A stretch of 7,603 nt of DNA. Origin: Anaerolineaceae bacterium (GTDB lineage Bacteria; Chloroflexota; Anaerolineae; Anaerolineales; Anaerolineaceae). Below the pieces are notes generated by a model. That model did no database searches. It saw only the letters and a list, made by a program, of their open reading frames with translations, and had not been told where the DNA came from. The stretch's first letter is position 1; each line of letters starts with the position of its first letter. The stretch covers positions 1 to 7,603 of the forward strand of contig WOZB01000176.1 in assembly GCA_011620445.1 (NCBI GenBank), in the 5' to 3' direction. Positions 1 through 6,142 of this stretch are shown piece after piece. A program made the translations under genes and the position numbers.

Positions 1-10
1 GAGGTAAAAA

Positions 11-1213
11 ATGAAGAAGACTGTAATGCTTATCGTCGCTGCAATTATCATCCTATCAGCAATTGGATGTGCAGCACCTGCCCCCACCACAGCTCCAGCA
101 GCCACCATAGCCCCAGCAGCTCCCGCCGAAGACAAAACCCCCATCAAACTCGGCTGGCTGGGTGCCCTTTCAGGTGACATGGCTACCTGGGGTACTGCCG
201 AAAAGAATGGCGTGATGCTTACTCTGAAGGAGATTAATGATGCTGGTGGTATTTTGGGGCGCCCAGTGGAGATTGTCTATTACGATGGCAAAGGCGACCA
301 GTTGGAATACATCAACGTTCTCAAACGCTTGATCTATGAAGATAAAGTGGTCGGTGTCGTCGGCCAGAACAGCTCCGGCAACCAAATTGCTATGGCCCCT
401 ATCGCTGAAGAAGGTAAAGTGCCGATCATCAGTACCTTCGCCACCAACCCCAAAGTCACTGTTCCTGAAGCAGGTAAACTGATGCGCTACACCTTCCGGG
501 TGTGTTTCATTGATCCCTATTCTGGTGAGGTTACTGCCAAGTTTATTTCTCAGGACCTGGGCGCCAAGAATGCCGCTGTGCTTTATGACATCTCTTCCGA
601 CTACTCCACTGGTGTCAAAGATTACTTTGTGCAGGCTTTTGAAGCCCTCGGTGGCAAGATTGTTGCCCTCGAAGCCCTCAAAGCTGGCGATGTTGACTTC
701 CGCCCCCAACTCACCAAAATCAAGGAAGCCAATCCTGACGTCATCATCATGCCCTTGATGTTCAAGGAAGTAGCCCTCTCAGCCAATCAGGCCCGCGAGC
801 TTGGCATCACCACCACCTTGGTCGGTGGCGATGGCTGGCCTTCCCTCCAGCTCTTGGAGATTGCCGGCCCCGCTGTTGAAGGTTCATACTACCTGGACCA
901 TGCGGATGTGAATGACCCCGATTTGGCAGATTTCCGCACCGCTTACGAAAAAGAATACAACCGCAATATCGAGATCACTGCTATCATGGGCCACGATGCA
1001 CTCTTGCTCATGAAAGCTGCCATCGAAAAAGCCGGTAAAGCTGAACCAGAAGCCATCCGTGATGCTCTTGAGACCATCACAGACGTGAAGGTCCTCTCCG
1101 GTACCATTAACATGGATCCTGCTACTCACAACCCGAAGAATAAGGCTGCTGTCATTATCAAGATTCAAGACGGCAAATTCACCTTCTTCAAGAAGTTCCA
1201 ACCAGCCGAATAA
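11..1213 (+). CDS. livK: Branched-chain amino acid/amide-type ABC transporter substrate-binding lipoprotein
   Basis: Extracytoplasmic ligand receptor of a Liv/HAAT importer, 400 residues, of the periplasmic-binding-protein fold type I (Peripla_BP_6, COG0683). Residues 1-20 are a lipoprotein signal peptide: Lys2-Lys3, a hydrophobic stretch at 4-19, then Ala-Ile-Gly-Cys with Cys20 as the probable lipidated residue. An Ala/Pro/Thr-rich tether (about 21-40) leads into the mature domain, which opens with the typical IKLGWLGALSGD strand and loop at about 45-56. The G-Q-N-S-S-G loop (118-123) and the I-S-T-F-A-T-N-P segment (140-147) lie where family members bind the ligand backbone carboxylate and amino groups. 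The C-terminal INMDPATHNP motif is also typical. The start is set by GAGGT at 1-5, five bases before the ATG. The ligand is not determined: branched-chain amino acids, other amino acids, amides or urea are all possible. First gene of the transport unit; its promoter lies outside the window. Confidence 0.93.
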   Translation: MKKTVMLIVAAIIILSAIGCAAPAPTTAPAATIAPAAPAEDKTPIKLGWLGALSGDMATWGTAEKNGVMLTLKEINDAGGILGRPVEIVYYDGKGDQLEYINVLKRLIYEDKVVGVVGQNSSGNQIAMAPIAEEGKVPIISTFATNPKVTVPEAGKLMRYTFRVCFIDPYSGEVTAKFISQDLGAKNAAVLYDISSDYSTGVKDYFVQAFEALGGKIVALEALKAGDVDFRPQLTKIKEANPDVIIMPLMFKEVALSANQARELGITTTLVGGDGWPSLQLLEIAGPAVEGSYYLDHADVNDPDLADFRTAYEKEYNRNIEITAIMGHDALLLMKAAIEKAGKAEPEAIRDALETITDVKVLSGTINMDPATHNPKNKAAVIIKIQDGKFTFFKKFQPAE

Positions 1214-1224
1214 CAACGGTAAAT

Positions 1225-1262
1225 GGCCTGGGGAATCTCATTCCCCAGGCCTATTCTTATTG
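1225..1262 (+). terminator. Intergenic hairpin after livK, a probable leaky terminator or mRNA-stabilising stem-loop
   Basis: Twelve perfectly paired bases (1225-1236 with 1240-1251), rich in G/C, close on a CTC triloop at 1237-1239. The stem starts 12 bases after the livK stop and ends 24 bases before livH. The following tail (1252-1262) is T-rich but broken by A and C, so termination is probably incomplete. Stem-loops at this position are known in binding-protein-dependent transport operons, where they raise binding-protein expression relative to the membrane genes by partial termination or by protecting the 3' end. Which mechanism applies here is inference. Confidence 0.75.
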
Positions 1263-1275
1263 TCTGGAGTAGAAG

Positions 1276-2148
1276 ATGATTCTTCAACAAATCGTTAATG
1301 GGTTATCCATCGGATCAGTTTATGCCATGATTGCGGTAGGTTATTCCCTGGTTTATAGTGTACTGAATTTTTCCAACTTTGCGCATGGTGAAATCCTGAT
1401 GATAGGTTCCTTCATGGGCTTCTTCCTCCTGAGCGTTCTCAAAGTACCCTTCCCCATCGCACTCGCGCTTTCCATGGTCGGGGCTGGCATCGTTGCCATG
1501 GCAATTGAGCGCTTCGGTTATCGGCCTTTGCGACTGCGCAAAGCCCCCACGCTTTACTTCATGATTGCGGCTATGGGTTTTTCTGTTTTCCTTCAAAACC
1601 TGGCAATTATTGTTTTTACCCCTAATTTCAGAACTTATCCGCAACTCTTTCCTCTGACACCGATTACCCTGGGTCAAGTGGCCATTGGCCGGCTGGACCT
1701 TGTGATTTTTTTCATCTCGCTGATCAGTCTTTCTGTCTTAAGCCTTTTTATCTATCGAACCAAGATGGGCACAGCCATTCGGGCAACCGCTTACAACTAC
1801 CGTGTAGCTTCTTTGATGGGTATCAACCCCGACATTGTTATTGGTATCGTATTCTTCCTGGCCGGTGGTACTGCAGGGCTCGGCGGCATGCTTTTTGGTA
1901 TGAAGTACACAACTTATCCCTGGATGGGCGCCCTAACGATTAAAGCCTTTATCGCTGCAGTAGTCGGCGGTCTGGGCAGTCTGCCAGGCGCTGTACTGGG
2001 TTCATTTATCCTCGGCATGGTGGAAACCTTTGCTTCCGGTTATGTCTCCTCATCGTTTAGAGATTTATTCTCATATGCCATTATGATCATCATCATTATT
2101 TTCTTGCCCAGCGGATTGCTTGGTAAGAACACATCTGAGAAAGCATAG
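1276..2148 (+). CDS. livH: Branched-chain amino acid-type ABC transporter permease, LivH family
   Basis: Inner-membrane permease, 290 residues, one half of the LivH-LivM translocation pore. The N-terminus carries the family hallmark: a hydrophobic first helix (about 6-30) ending in N-F-A-H-G-E-I at 34-40. About eight hydrophobic segments are visible, for example near 40-57, 60-78, 91-114, 141-159, 185-209, 224-245 and 264-277. The cytoplasmic coupling loop, equivalent to the EAA loop, is R-A-T-A-Y-N-Y-R-V-A-S-L-M-G-I-N at 169-184; family members usually have an acidic residue where Asn174 stands. The conserved AAVVGGLGSLPGAVLGS segment lies at about 227-243. The ATG is preceded by GGAG at 1266-1269 with six bases of spacing. 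Length is close to that of E. coli LivH (about 308). It is separated from livK by the hairpin and followed 11 bases later by livM. Confidence 0.93.
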   Translation: MILQQIVNGLSIGSVYAMIAVGYSLVYSVLNFSNFAHGEILMIGSFMGFFLLSVLKVPFPIALALSMVGAGIVAMAIERFGYRPLRLRKAPTLYFMIAAMGFSVFLQNLAIIVFTPNFRTYPQLFPLTPITLGQVAIGRLDLVIFFISLISLSVLSLFIYRTKMGTAIRATAYNYRVASLMGINPDIVIGIVFFLAGGTAGLGGMLFGMKYTTYPWMGALTIKAFIAAVVGGLGSLPGAVLGSFILGMVETFASGYVSSSFRDLFSYAIMIIIIIFLPSGLLGKNTSEKA

Positions 2149-2159
2149 AGAGGAGCAAA

Positions 2160-3044
2160 ATGACCATCTATATTCAAGGCATCGTTTACCTCTTCTCCAT
2201 CAACCTCATTTCGGTTATGGGCCTTTCATTGCTGACTGGTTTTACAGGATCCTTTTGTTTTGGCCAGGCTGGCTTTATGGCGGTCGGGGCATACACATCG
2301 GGCATGCTCACCAAATTGGTGGGCTGGCCGCTTTGGCTGGGCATCATCTGCGGGGCCTTGGCCGGCGCGCTTATCAGCATCCCTATTGGTCTTCCTACGC
2401 TCAAGCTCAAAGGGGATTATTTTGCCATCGCCACCTTGGGTTTCGCGGAAGCTGTTCGCCTTATCCTCGAGAACCTGCAGCAGTACACTGGCGGTGCCAG
2501 AGGTATCCCGGGCATCGAGACCATGGATAGCCCTCTGCCAGTGTTAATCCTTGCCCTTCTGATTTACATTCTGATACGCTTCTATGTCTCTTCAACGCAT
2601 GGCCGCAGTTGCATTGCCATCCGTGAGGACGAAATGGCCGCCAATTGCATCGGCATCAATTCCCCGCGCATGAAGACGATTTCGTTCTTCGTAAACGGCT
2701 TACTGGCAGGCCTGGCGGGTGCCCTGTTGGCGCATTATGTTGGTTTCATCCAGCCTTCCATGTTTGGCATGGCAAAATCCACTGAACTGATCATTATGGT
2801 GATTTTTGGCGGCATGCACAGCGTAACTGGCGCCTTGTTCTCCACGATTATACTTACCAGCCTGCCCGAGCTTCTGCGCGCCGCTTCCATCTGGCGTTTG
2901 GTCGCCTATGGTCTGCTGGTGGTCATCATCATGGTGGTCAGACCGGAAGGTCTGCTGGGCTCCTGGGAGTTAAGCCCAAACAACCTGAAAGCAATTTGGA
3001 ATAATTTGTTCAACCGCAAGCAATCTGCCAGGGAGGGGAATTGA
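2160..3044 (+). CDS. livM: Branched-chain amino acid-type ABC transporter permease, LivM family
   Basis: Second inner-membrane permease of the importer, 294 residues, predicted to pair with LivH. The N-terminal motif G-S-F-C-F-G-Q-A-G-F-M-A-V-G-A-Y at 30-45 is the LivM counterpart of the LivH FAHGEI region. The ATPase-contacting loop is R-E-D-E-M-A-A-N-C-I-G-I-N at 155-167, close to the family consensus. It is followed by a Gly/Ala-rich helix (about 174-189) and the V-I-F-G-G-M segment with a nearby T-G-A-L-F. It lacks the N-terminal extension that makes E. coli LivM longer (about 425 residues); a compact form near 300 is common elsewhere. The start is supported by GAGGAG at 2150-2155, four bases before the ATG. 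Its stop codon overlaps the livG start by one base (TGATG), a sign of translational coupling. Confidence 0.93.
   Translation: MTIYIQGIVYLFSINLISVMGLSLLTGFTGSFCFGQAGFMAVGAYTSGMLTKLVGWPLWLGIICGALAGALISIPIGLPTLKLKGDYFAIATLGFAEAVRLILENLQQYTGGARGIPGIETMDSPLPVLILALLIYILIRFYVSSTHGRSCIAIREDEMAANCIGINSPRMKTISFFVNGLLAGLAGALLAHYVGFIQPSMFGMAKSTELIIMVIFGGMHSVTGALFSTIILTSLPELLRAASIWRLVAYGLLVVIIMVVRPEGLLGSWELSPNNLKAIWNNLFNRKQSAREGN
3031..3038 (+). promoter_or_regulatory. Ribosome binding site that decides the livG start
   Basis: GGGAGGGG lies inside the livM 3' end. A TTG at 3041 sits immediately before the ATG at 3044 in the same frame. The GGAGG core at 3032-3036 is seven bases from the ATG but only four from the TTG. 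The spacing, the stronger codon and the TGATG overlap with the livM stop all favour ATG 3044. Confidence 0.6.
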
Positions 3045-3814
3045 TGTACATTCTTGAGATTGATAACCTCTCCAAATATTTTGGCGGCGTAAAGGCGGTT
3101 GATGATTTCAACATGAAACTTGAGGAGGGTTCAATTACCTCCATTATTGGACCCAACGGCGCGGGAAAAACCACCATCTTTAACCTGATTACCGGCATTT
3201 ATCCGCCCACCAAAGGTTCCATCACCCTGCACGGAAATAGCATCCTTGGTCTGCCCACCTACAAAATAGTTGACCTCGGGCTGGCCAGAACTTTCCAAAA
3301 TATCCGCCTTTTCCCTAATTCCACCGTGCTGGATAATGTGCGCGCAGCTTGCCATGATATGGCTAATTACACGGTACTCGAGGGTTTCTTCCCGAGCAAG
3401 CGCCGCTATGAACAGGAAAAGCGCATCAAAGAGCGCTCAATGGCTCTCCTTCAAACGGTCGGTTTAGCTGACCGGGCAGAAGAGATTGCCAGCAAGTTGC
3501 CTTATGGCTACCAGCGCCGGCTCGAGATTGCCCGCGCATTAGCGCTAAACCCCAAAATCCTGCTCCTGGACGAACCGGCGGCTGGTATGAATCCTGAGGA
3601 ATCTCAAAACCTGATGGACTTCATTCGCAAGATGCGCGAAAAATTCGCCCTGACAACCTTGCTGATTGAACACCATATGGAAGTGGTTATGAGCTTAAGC
3701 GATTACATCACCGTGGTGGACTTTGGTAAAACAATTGCGACAGGCACACCCAAGGAAGTGCAGAACAATCCTGAAGTGATTAAGGCCTATCTGGGATATG
3801 GAGACAAGAAATGA
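3044..3814 (+). CDS. livG: Branched-chain amino acid-type ABC transporter ATP-binding protein, LivG family
   Basis: Cytoplasmic ATPase subunit, 256 residues, expected to pair with LivF and drive LivH/LivM. Walker A is G-P-N-G-A-G-K-T-T at 36-44 with Lys42. The ABC signature is L-P-Y-G-Y-Q (152-157) followed by R-R-L-E-I-A-R-A-L. LivG proteins commonly read Y-G-Q-Q or Y-G-D-Q here, so Tyr156 is a mild departure. Walker B is I-L-L-L-D-E-P with Asp176 and catalytic Glu177, followed by the LivG-typical A-A-G-M-N-P. The switch histidine is His210 in I-E-H-H-M. The C-terminus has the family ending around V-I-K-A-Y-L-G. Length is near that of E. coli LivG (255). A TTG one codon upstream (3041) is a possible but less likely start. 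Its ATGA overlap with livF (3811-3814) implies coupled translation. Confidence 0.94.
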   Translation: MYILEIDNLSKYFGGVKAVDDFNMKLEEGSITSIIGPNGAGKTTIFNLITGIYPPTKGSITLHGNSILGLPTYKIVDLGLARTFQNIRLFPNSTVLDNVRAACHDMANYTVLEGFFPSKRRYEQEKRIKERSMALLQTVGLADRAEEIASKLPYGYQRRLEIARALALNPKILLLDEPAAGMNPEESQNLMDFIRKMREKFALTTLLIEHHMEVVMSLSDYITVVDFGKTIATGTPKEVQNNPEVIKAYLGYGDKK

Positions 3815-4530
3815 ACAAGCTGCTTGAGATCAAAGACTTACATGTGTCTTATGGTGGTATTCAGGCGCTGAAAGGCATTTCCCTTGAGGTGGATGAGGGC
3901 GAGATTATTTCCATCATTGGGGCCAACGGGGCCGGAAAATCCACCATGTTGAATGCCCTTAGCCGACAAATCAAGATCGAAAAAGGTGAAATACTATTCA
4001 ATGGCGCAGCGCTGCCTTCTCAAGCGCACCAGGTTGTCCAGGCCGGAATTGTACAGGTACCCGAAGGCCGTCAGATTTTTGCTAATCTGACGGTCCGCGG
4101 TAACTTGGAAATCGGGGCCTACCTGCGCAAGGATAAAGAAGGCATCGAAAAAGACATCGCTTATATCTTCTCTGTTTTCCCGCGCCTGCAGGAAAGACAG
4201 TCCCAGTATGGCGGCAGCCTGAGCGGTGGCGAGCAGCAAATGCTGGCCATTGGCCGCGGCTTACTCTCTAAGCCAAAGCTGATGCTGTTGGATGAGCCTT
4301 CTTTGGGCCTTGCGCCTATGCTGGTTGAAGAGATTTTCAATGTGATCAAGAAAATCAACGATGAGGGTACAACCATCCTGCTTGTGGAACAAAATGCCCA
4401 AAAAGCGCTGACTGTTGCTCATCGCGGTTATGTGCTGGAGACCGGCAAGATCATCAAAACCGGCCATGGCCTGCAATTGTTGAATGATCCCAAAGTCCAG
4501 GAAGCTTACCTGGGCGTAAAAATTGAATAA
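3811..4530 (+). CDS. livF: Branched-chain amino acid-type ABC transporter ATP-binding protein, LivF family
   Basis: Second cytoplasmic ATPase of the importer, 239 residues (E. coli LivF is about 237). Walker A is G-A-N-G-A-G-K-S-T at 37-45 with Lys43. The ABC signature is the canonical L-S-G-G-E-Q-Q at 137-143. Walker B is L-M-L-L-D-E-P with Asp161 and Glu162, then the LivF-typical S-L-G-L-A-P. The switch position carries Gln194 in L-V-E-Q-N, not histidine; this is normal for LivF and makes the LivG/LivF pair asymmetric. The E-G-R-Q-I-F segment after the Q-loop region is another LivF mark. It starts within the livG stop (ATGA, 3811-3814), with GGAG at 3800-3803. Only 13 bases separate its stop from the glutamine synthetase gene, so the two are probably co-transcribed. 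Confidence 0.94.
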   Translation: MNKLLEIKDLHVSYGGIQALKGISLEVDEGEIISIIGANGAGKSTMLNALSRQIKIEKGEILFNGAALPSQAHQVVQAGIVQVPEGRQIFANLTVRGNLEIGAYLRKDKEGIEKDIAYIFSVFPRLQERQSQYGGSLSGGEQQMLAIGRGLLSKPKLMLLDEPSLGLAPMLVEEIFNVIKKINDEGTTILLVEQNAQKALTVAHRGYVLETGKIIKTGHGLQLLNDPKVQEAYLGVKIE

Positions 4531-4543
4531 AGAGGAGTAAGGC

Positions 4544-5962
4544 ATGTTCCAGAACTTTGAAGACGCATTAAAGTATGTGCGTGATAATGAAATCCGCATG
4601 CTTGACCTCAAATGGTGCGACCTCTTTGGCCGCTGGCACCACATCTCGGTCTCTGCTGATTACTTTTCCCCACAAATGATGCGCGATGGCATTGGCTTTG
4701 ATGGCTCAGCTGTCGGTTTTAAGCCCGTCAATGCTGGCGATATGGTCCTCATCCCGGACCTTTCAACCGGCTTTATGGACCCCTTCTTCAGACGCCCCAC
4801 CTTATCGTTTTTGGCTGATATTTACGAGGCGGATACGAAAGAGCGTTTTGCTTTTGACCCGCGTCAGATTGTTGCCAATGCCGAGGCTTACCTGCAAAAA
4901 ACCGGCATCGCGGATGCTTCCATTTGGGGCCCTGAGTATGAGTTCTTCATTCTGGATGAAGTGAGCTTCGAAAACCGCTTAAATACCAGCTCTTACTCCT
5001 TGGTTTCATACGAGTCTGACTGGGTGGAAAATGAGACCACCAACGGTTACCTGGTCCCCAATCATCATGGCTACCATCGCATTGCTCCCTCAGACCAAAA
5101 TCAGGACCTGCGCAATGACATTTCTCTGTTGATGGAAGATTTTGGCTACAAAGTCAAATATCATCACCACGAAGCTGGCGGCCCAGGCCATGGCGAGATC
5201 GAACCGCCCCTGCAGGATATTTACAAGTCCACAGATGGTTCTCTGATGGTTAAATACCTGGCCAAAAACATGGCCTTCAATGAAGGCAAAACGCTCACCT
5301 TCATGCCAAAACCCTTCTATGGCGCCGCAGGCAACGGTTTGCACTTCCATCAACTCTTGATGAAGGGCGACATTAACATTTTCTACGACGCCAATGGTTA
5401 TGCCAATTTGAGCGGGACGGCCATGCACTACGTGGGCGGCATTTTGGACCATGCCGCAGCTCTTTGCGCGCTCACCAACCCCTCTACCAACTCCTTCAAG
5501 CGCCTGGCACCTGGCTTTGAAGCCCCAACCAGCTGTTTCTTTGGCAAAGGCGACCGCAACGCAGCCATCCGCGCGCCGAAATACACCACCGATCCGAGTG
5601 AAGCCCGCATCGAATATCGCACACCGGATGCCACCTGCAACCCCTACCTGGCCATCCCAGCCATGCTCTTGGCCGGTTTGGATGGCATCGCGCGCAAGGT
5701 GGACCCACGCGCTTCAGGGTATGGACCCTTTGATGATGACGTCATGGCCTGGCCGGAAGCCGAGCAAAAACGCATCAAAAAGGTGCCTTTCTCCCTGTCT
5801 GAGGCCTTGGATGCCCTCGAGAAAGATAGCGACTTTTTGACCAGTTCCGGCGTCTTCTCGAAGGATTTCATCAGTTTCTGGGTGAAAGCCCTGCGCAAGG
5901 AATCCAATGACATCCTCACCCGCCCGATCCCCATTGAAATCGAACGCTACCTCGATTGCTAA
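4544..5962 (+). CDS. glnA: Type I glutamine synthetase, divergent (glutamate-ammonia ligase or related gamma-glutamyl ligase)
   Basis: Predicted cytoplasmic ATP-dependent ligase, 472 residues, with the N-terminal beta-grasp and C-terminal catalytic domains of GSI. By eye against E. coli GlnA, the metal/substrate residues are kept: Glu131 and Glu133 (GPEYEFF), Glu210 and Glu218, His267 and His269, Arg320, flap Glu326, Arg338, Arg343, Glu357 and Arg359. Asp53 matches the ammonium-site Asp50, but Ala56 replaces Ser53. The usual A-T-A-G-Q between the two glutamates is G-G-P-G-H-G here, and GSGMH is GNGLH. The 30-odd-residue segment after GPEYEFF resembles the insert of GSI-beta, yet the adenylylation motif N-L-Y-D-L-P is missing; the region reads G-Y-G-P-F-D-D-D-V at 392-400. 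The GSI-alpha feedback arginine is not seen. GAGGAG (4532-4537) sits six bases before the ATG. It is the last gene of the transport unit. True glutamine synthetase is most likely; a gamma-glutamyl-amine ligase is the alternative. Confidence 0.85.
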   Translation: MFQNFEDALKYVRDNEIRMLDLKWCDLFGRWHHISVSADYFSPQMMRDGIGFDGSAVGFKPVNAGDMVLIPDLSTGFMDPFFRRPTLSFLADIYEADTKERFAFDPRQIVANAEAYLQKTGIADASIWGPEYEFFILDEVSFENRLNTSSYSLVSYESDWVENETTNGYLVPNHHGYHRIAPSDQNQDLRNDISLLMEDFGYKVKYHHHEAGGPGHGEIEPPLQDIYKSTDGSLMVKYLAKNMAFNEGKTLTFMPKPFYGAAGNGLHFHQLLMKGDINIFYDANGYANLSGTAMHYVGGILDHAAALCALTNPSTNSFKRLAPGFEAPTSCFFGKGDRNAAIRAPKYTTDPSEARIEYRTPDATCNPYLAIPAMLLAGLDGIARKVDPRASGYGPFDDDVMAWPEAEQKRIKKVPFSLSEALDALEKDSDFLTSSGVFSKDFISFWVKALRKESNDILTRPIPIEIERYLDC

Positions 5963-5980
5963 ATTTTCCCGTTCAAGTTC

Positions 5981-6015
5981 AAAATACACCTTCACCTCCG
6001 AAGGTGTATTTTTTT
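5981..6015 (+). terminator. Intrinsic terminator of the liv-glnA unit
   Basis: A perfect 13-bp stem (5981-5993 with 6000-6012) closes on a six-base loop, ACCTCC (5994-5999), and runs into seven consecutive Ts at 6009-6015. It begins 18 bases after the glnA stop. The A-run on the left arm also gives a T-tract on the opposite strand, so it could work in both directions, but no convergent gene is present. It separates the transport unit from clpB. Confidence 0.9.
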
Positions 6016-6059
6016 ACCAATTTCAAGGACAAGTCGCCTAACTCGCTGCCCCCCCAGGG

Positions 6060-6110
6060 TTGTTAACATTTCTTTGAGATTTAATGCTTAAGATTAGAGT
6101 AATTAATTAC
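6060..6110 (+). promoter_or_regulatory. AT-rich leader probably containing the clpB promoter
   Basis: The 180 bases between glnA and clpB hold the terminator, a run of seven Cs (6049-6055) and then this AT-rich stretch. Since clpB lies behind a strong terminator it needs its own promoter. Candidate elements are TTGAGA (6074-6079, 5 of 6 to the sigma-70 -35 box) with TAGAGT (6095-6100, 4 of 6), but the spacing is only 15. TTAACA (6063-6068) is another -35-like hexamer without a good partner. No CIRCE element (TTAGCACTC-N9-GAGTGCTAA) is present. The exact promoter cannot be assigned by eye. Confidence 0.3.
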
Positions 6111-6132
6111 CAGCCGGGGATTCTTGTTTCCC

Positions 6133-6138
6133 AGGAGG
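6133..6138 (+). promoter_or_regulatory. Ribosome binding site of clpB
   Basis: AGGAGG, a full-strength Shine-Dalgarno sequence, lies four bases before the ATG at 6143. It fixes the clpB start and suggests efficient translation. Confidence 0.75.
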
Positions 6139-6142
6139 ACTT

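Noticed and set aside
170..709. Antisense open frame of 179 codons opposite livK
   Set aside because: It lies wholly inside a well-conserved binding-protein gene, resembles no family I know, and is a normal by-product of codon use on the other strand.
2120..2547. Extra + strand open frames overlapping the start of livM
   Set aside because: Their translations lack membrane segments or family motifs, whereas the livM frame has clear permease motifs and a good ribosome site.
3041..3043. TTG as the livG start
   Set aside because: It is only four bases from the Shine-Dalgarno core, and the adjacent ATG at 3044 has better spacing and overlaps the livM stop.
6072..6092. HAIR-like inverted repeat upstream of clpB
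   Set aside because: The second half-site has a mismatch and the spacing is one base short of the HspR consensus CTTGAGT-N7-ACTCAAG, so it may be chance in AT-rich DNA.
6100..6109. TAATTAATTA palindrome as an operator
   Set aside because: A short, low-complexity AT palindrome with no second copy or known binding protein; expected by chance in this leader.
6116..6132. Possible small hairpin (GGGA with TCCC) just before the clpB ribosome site
   Set aside because: Only four base pairs around an eight-base loop; too weak to call regulatory.
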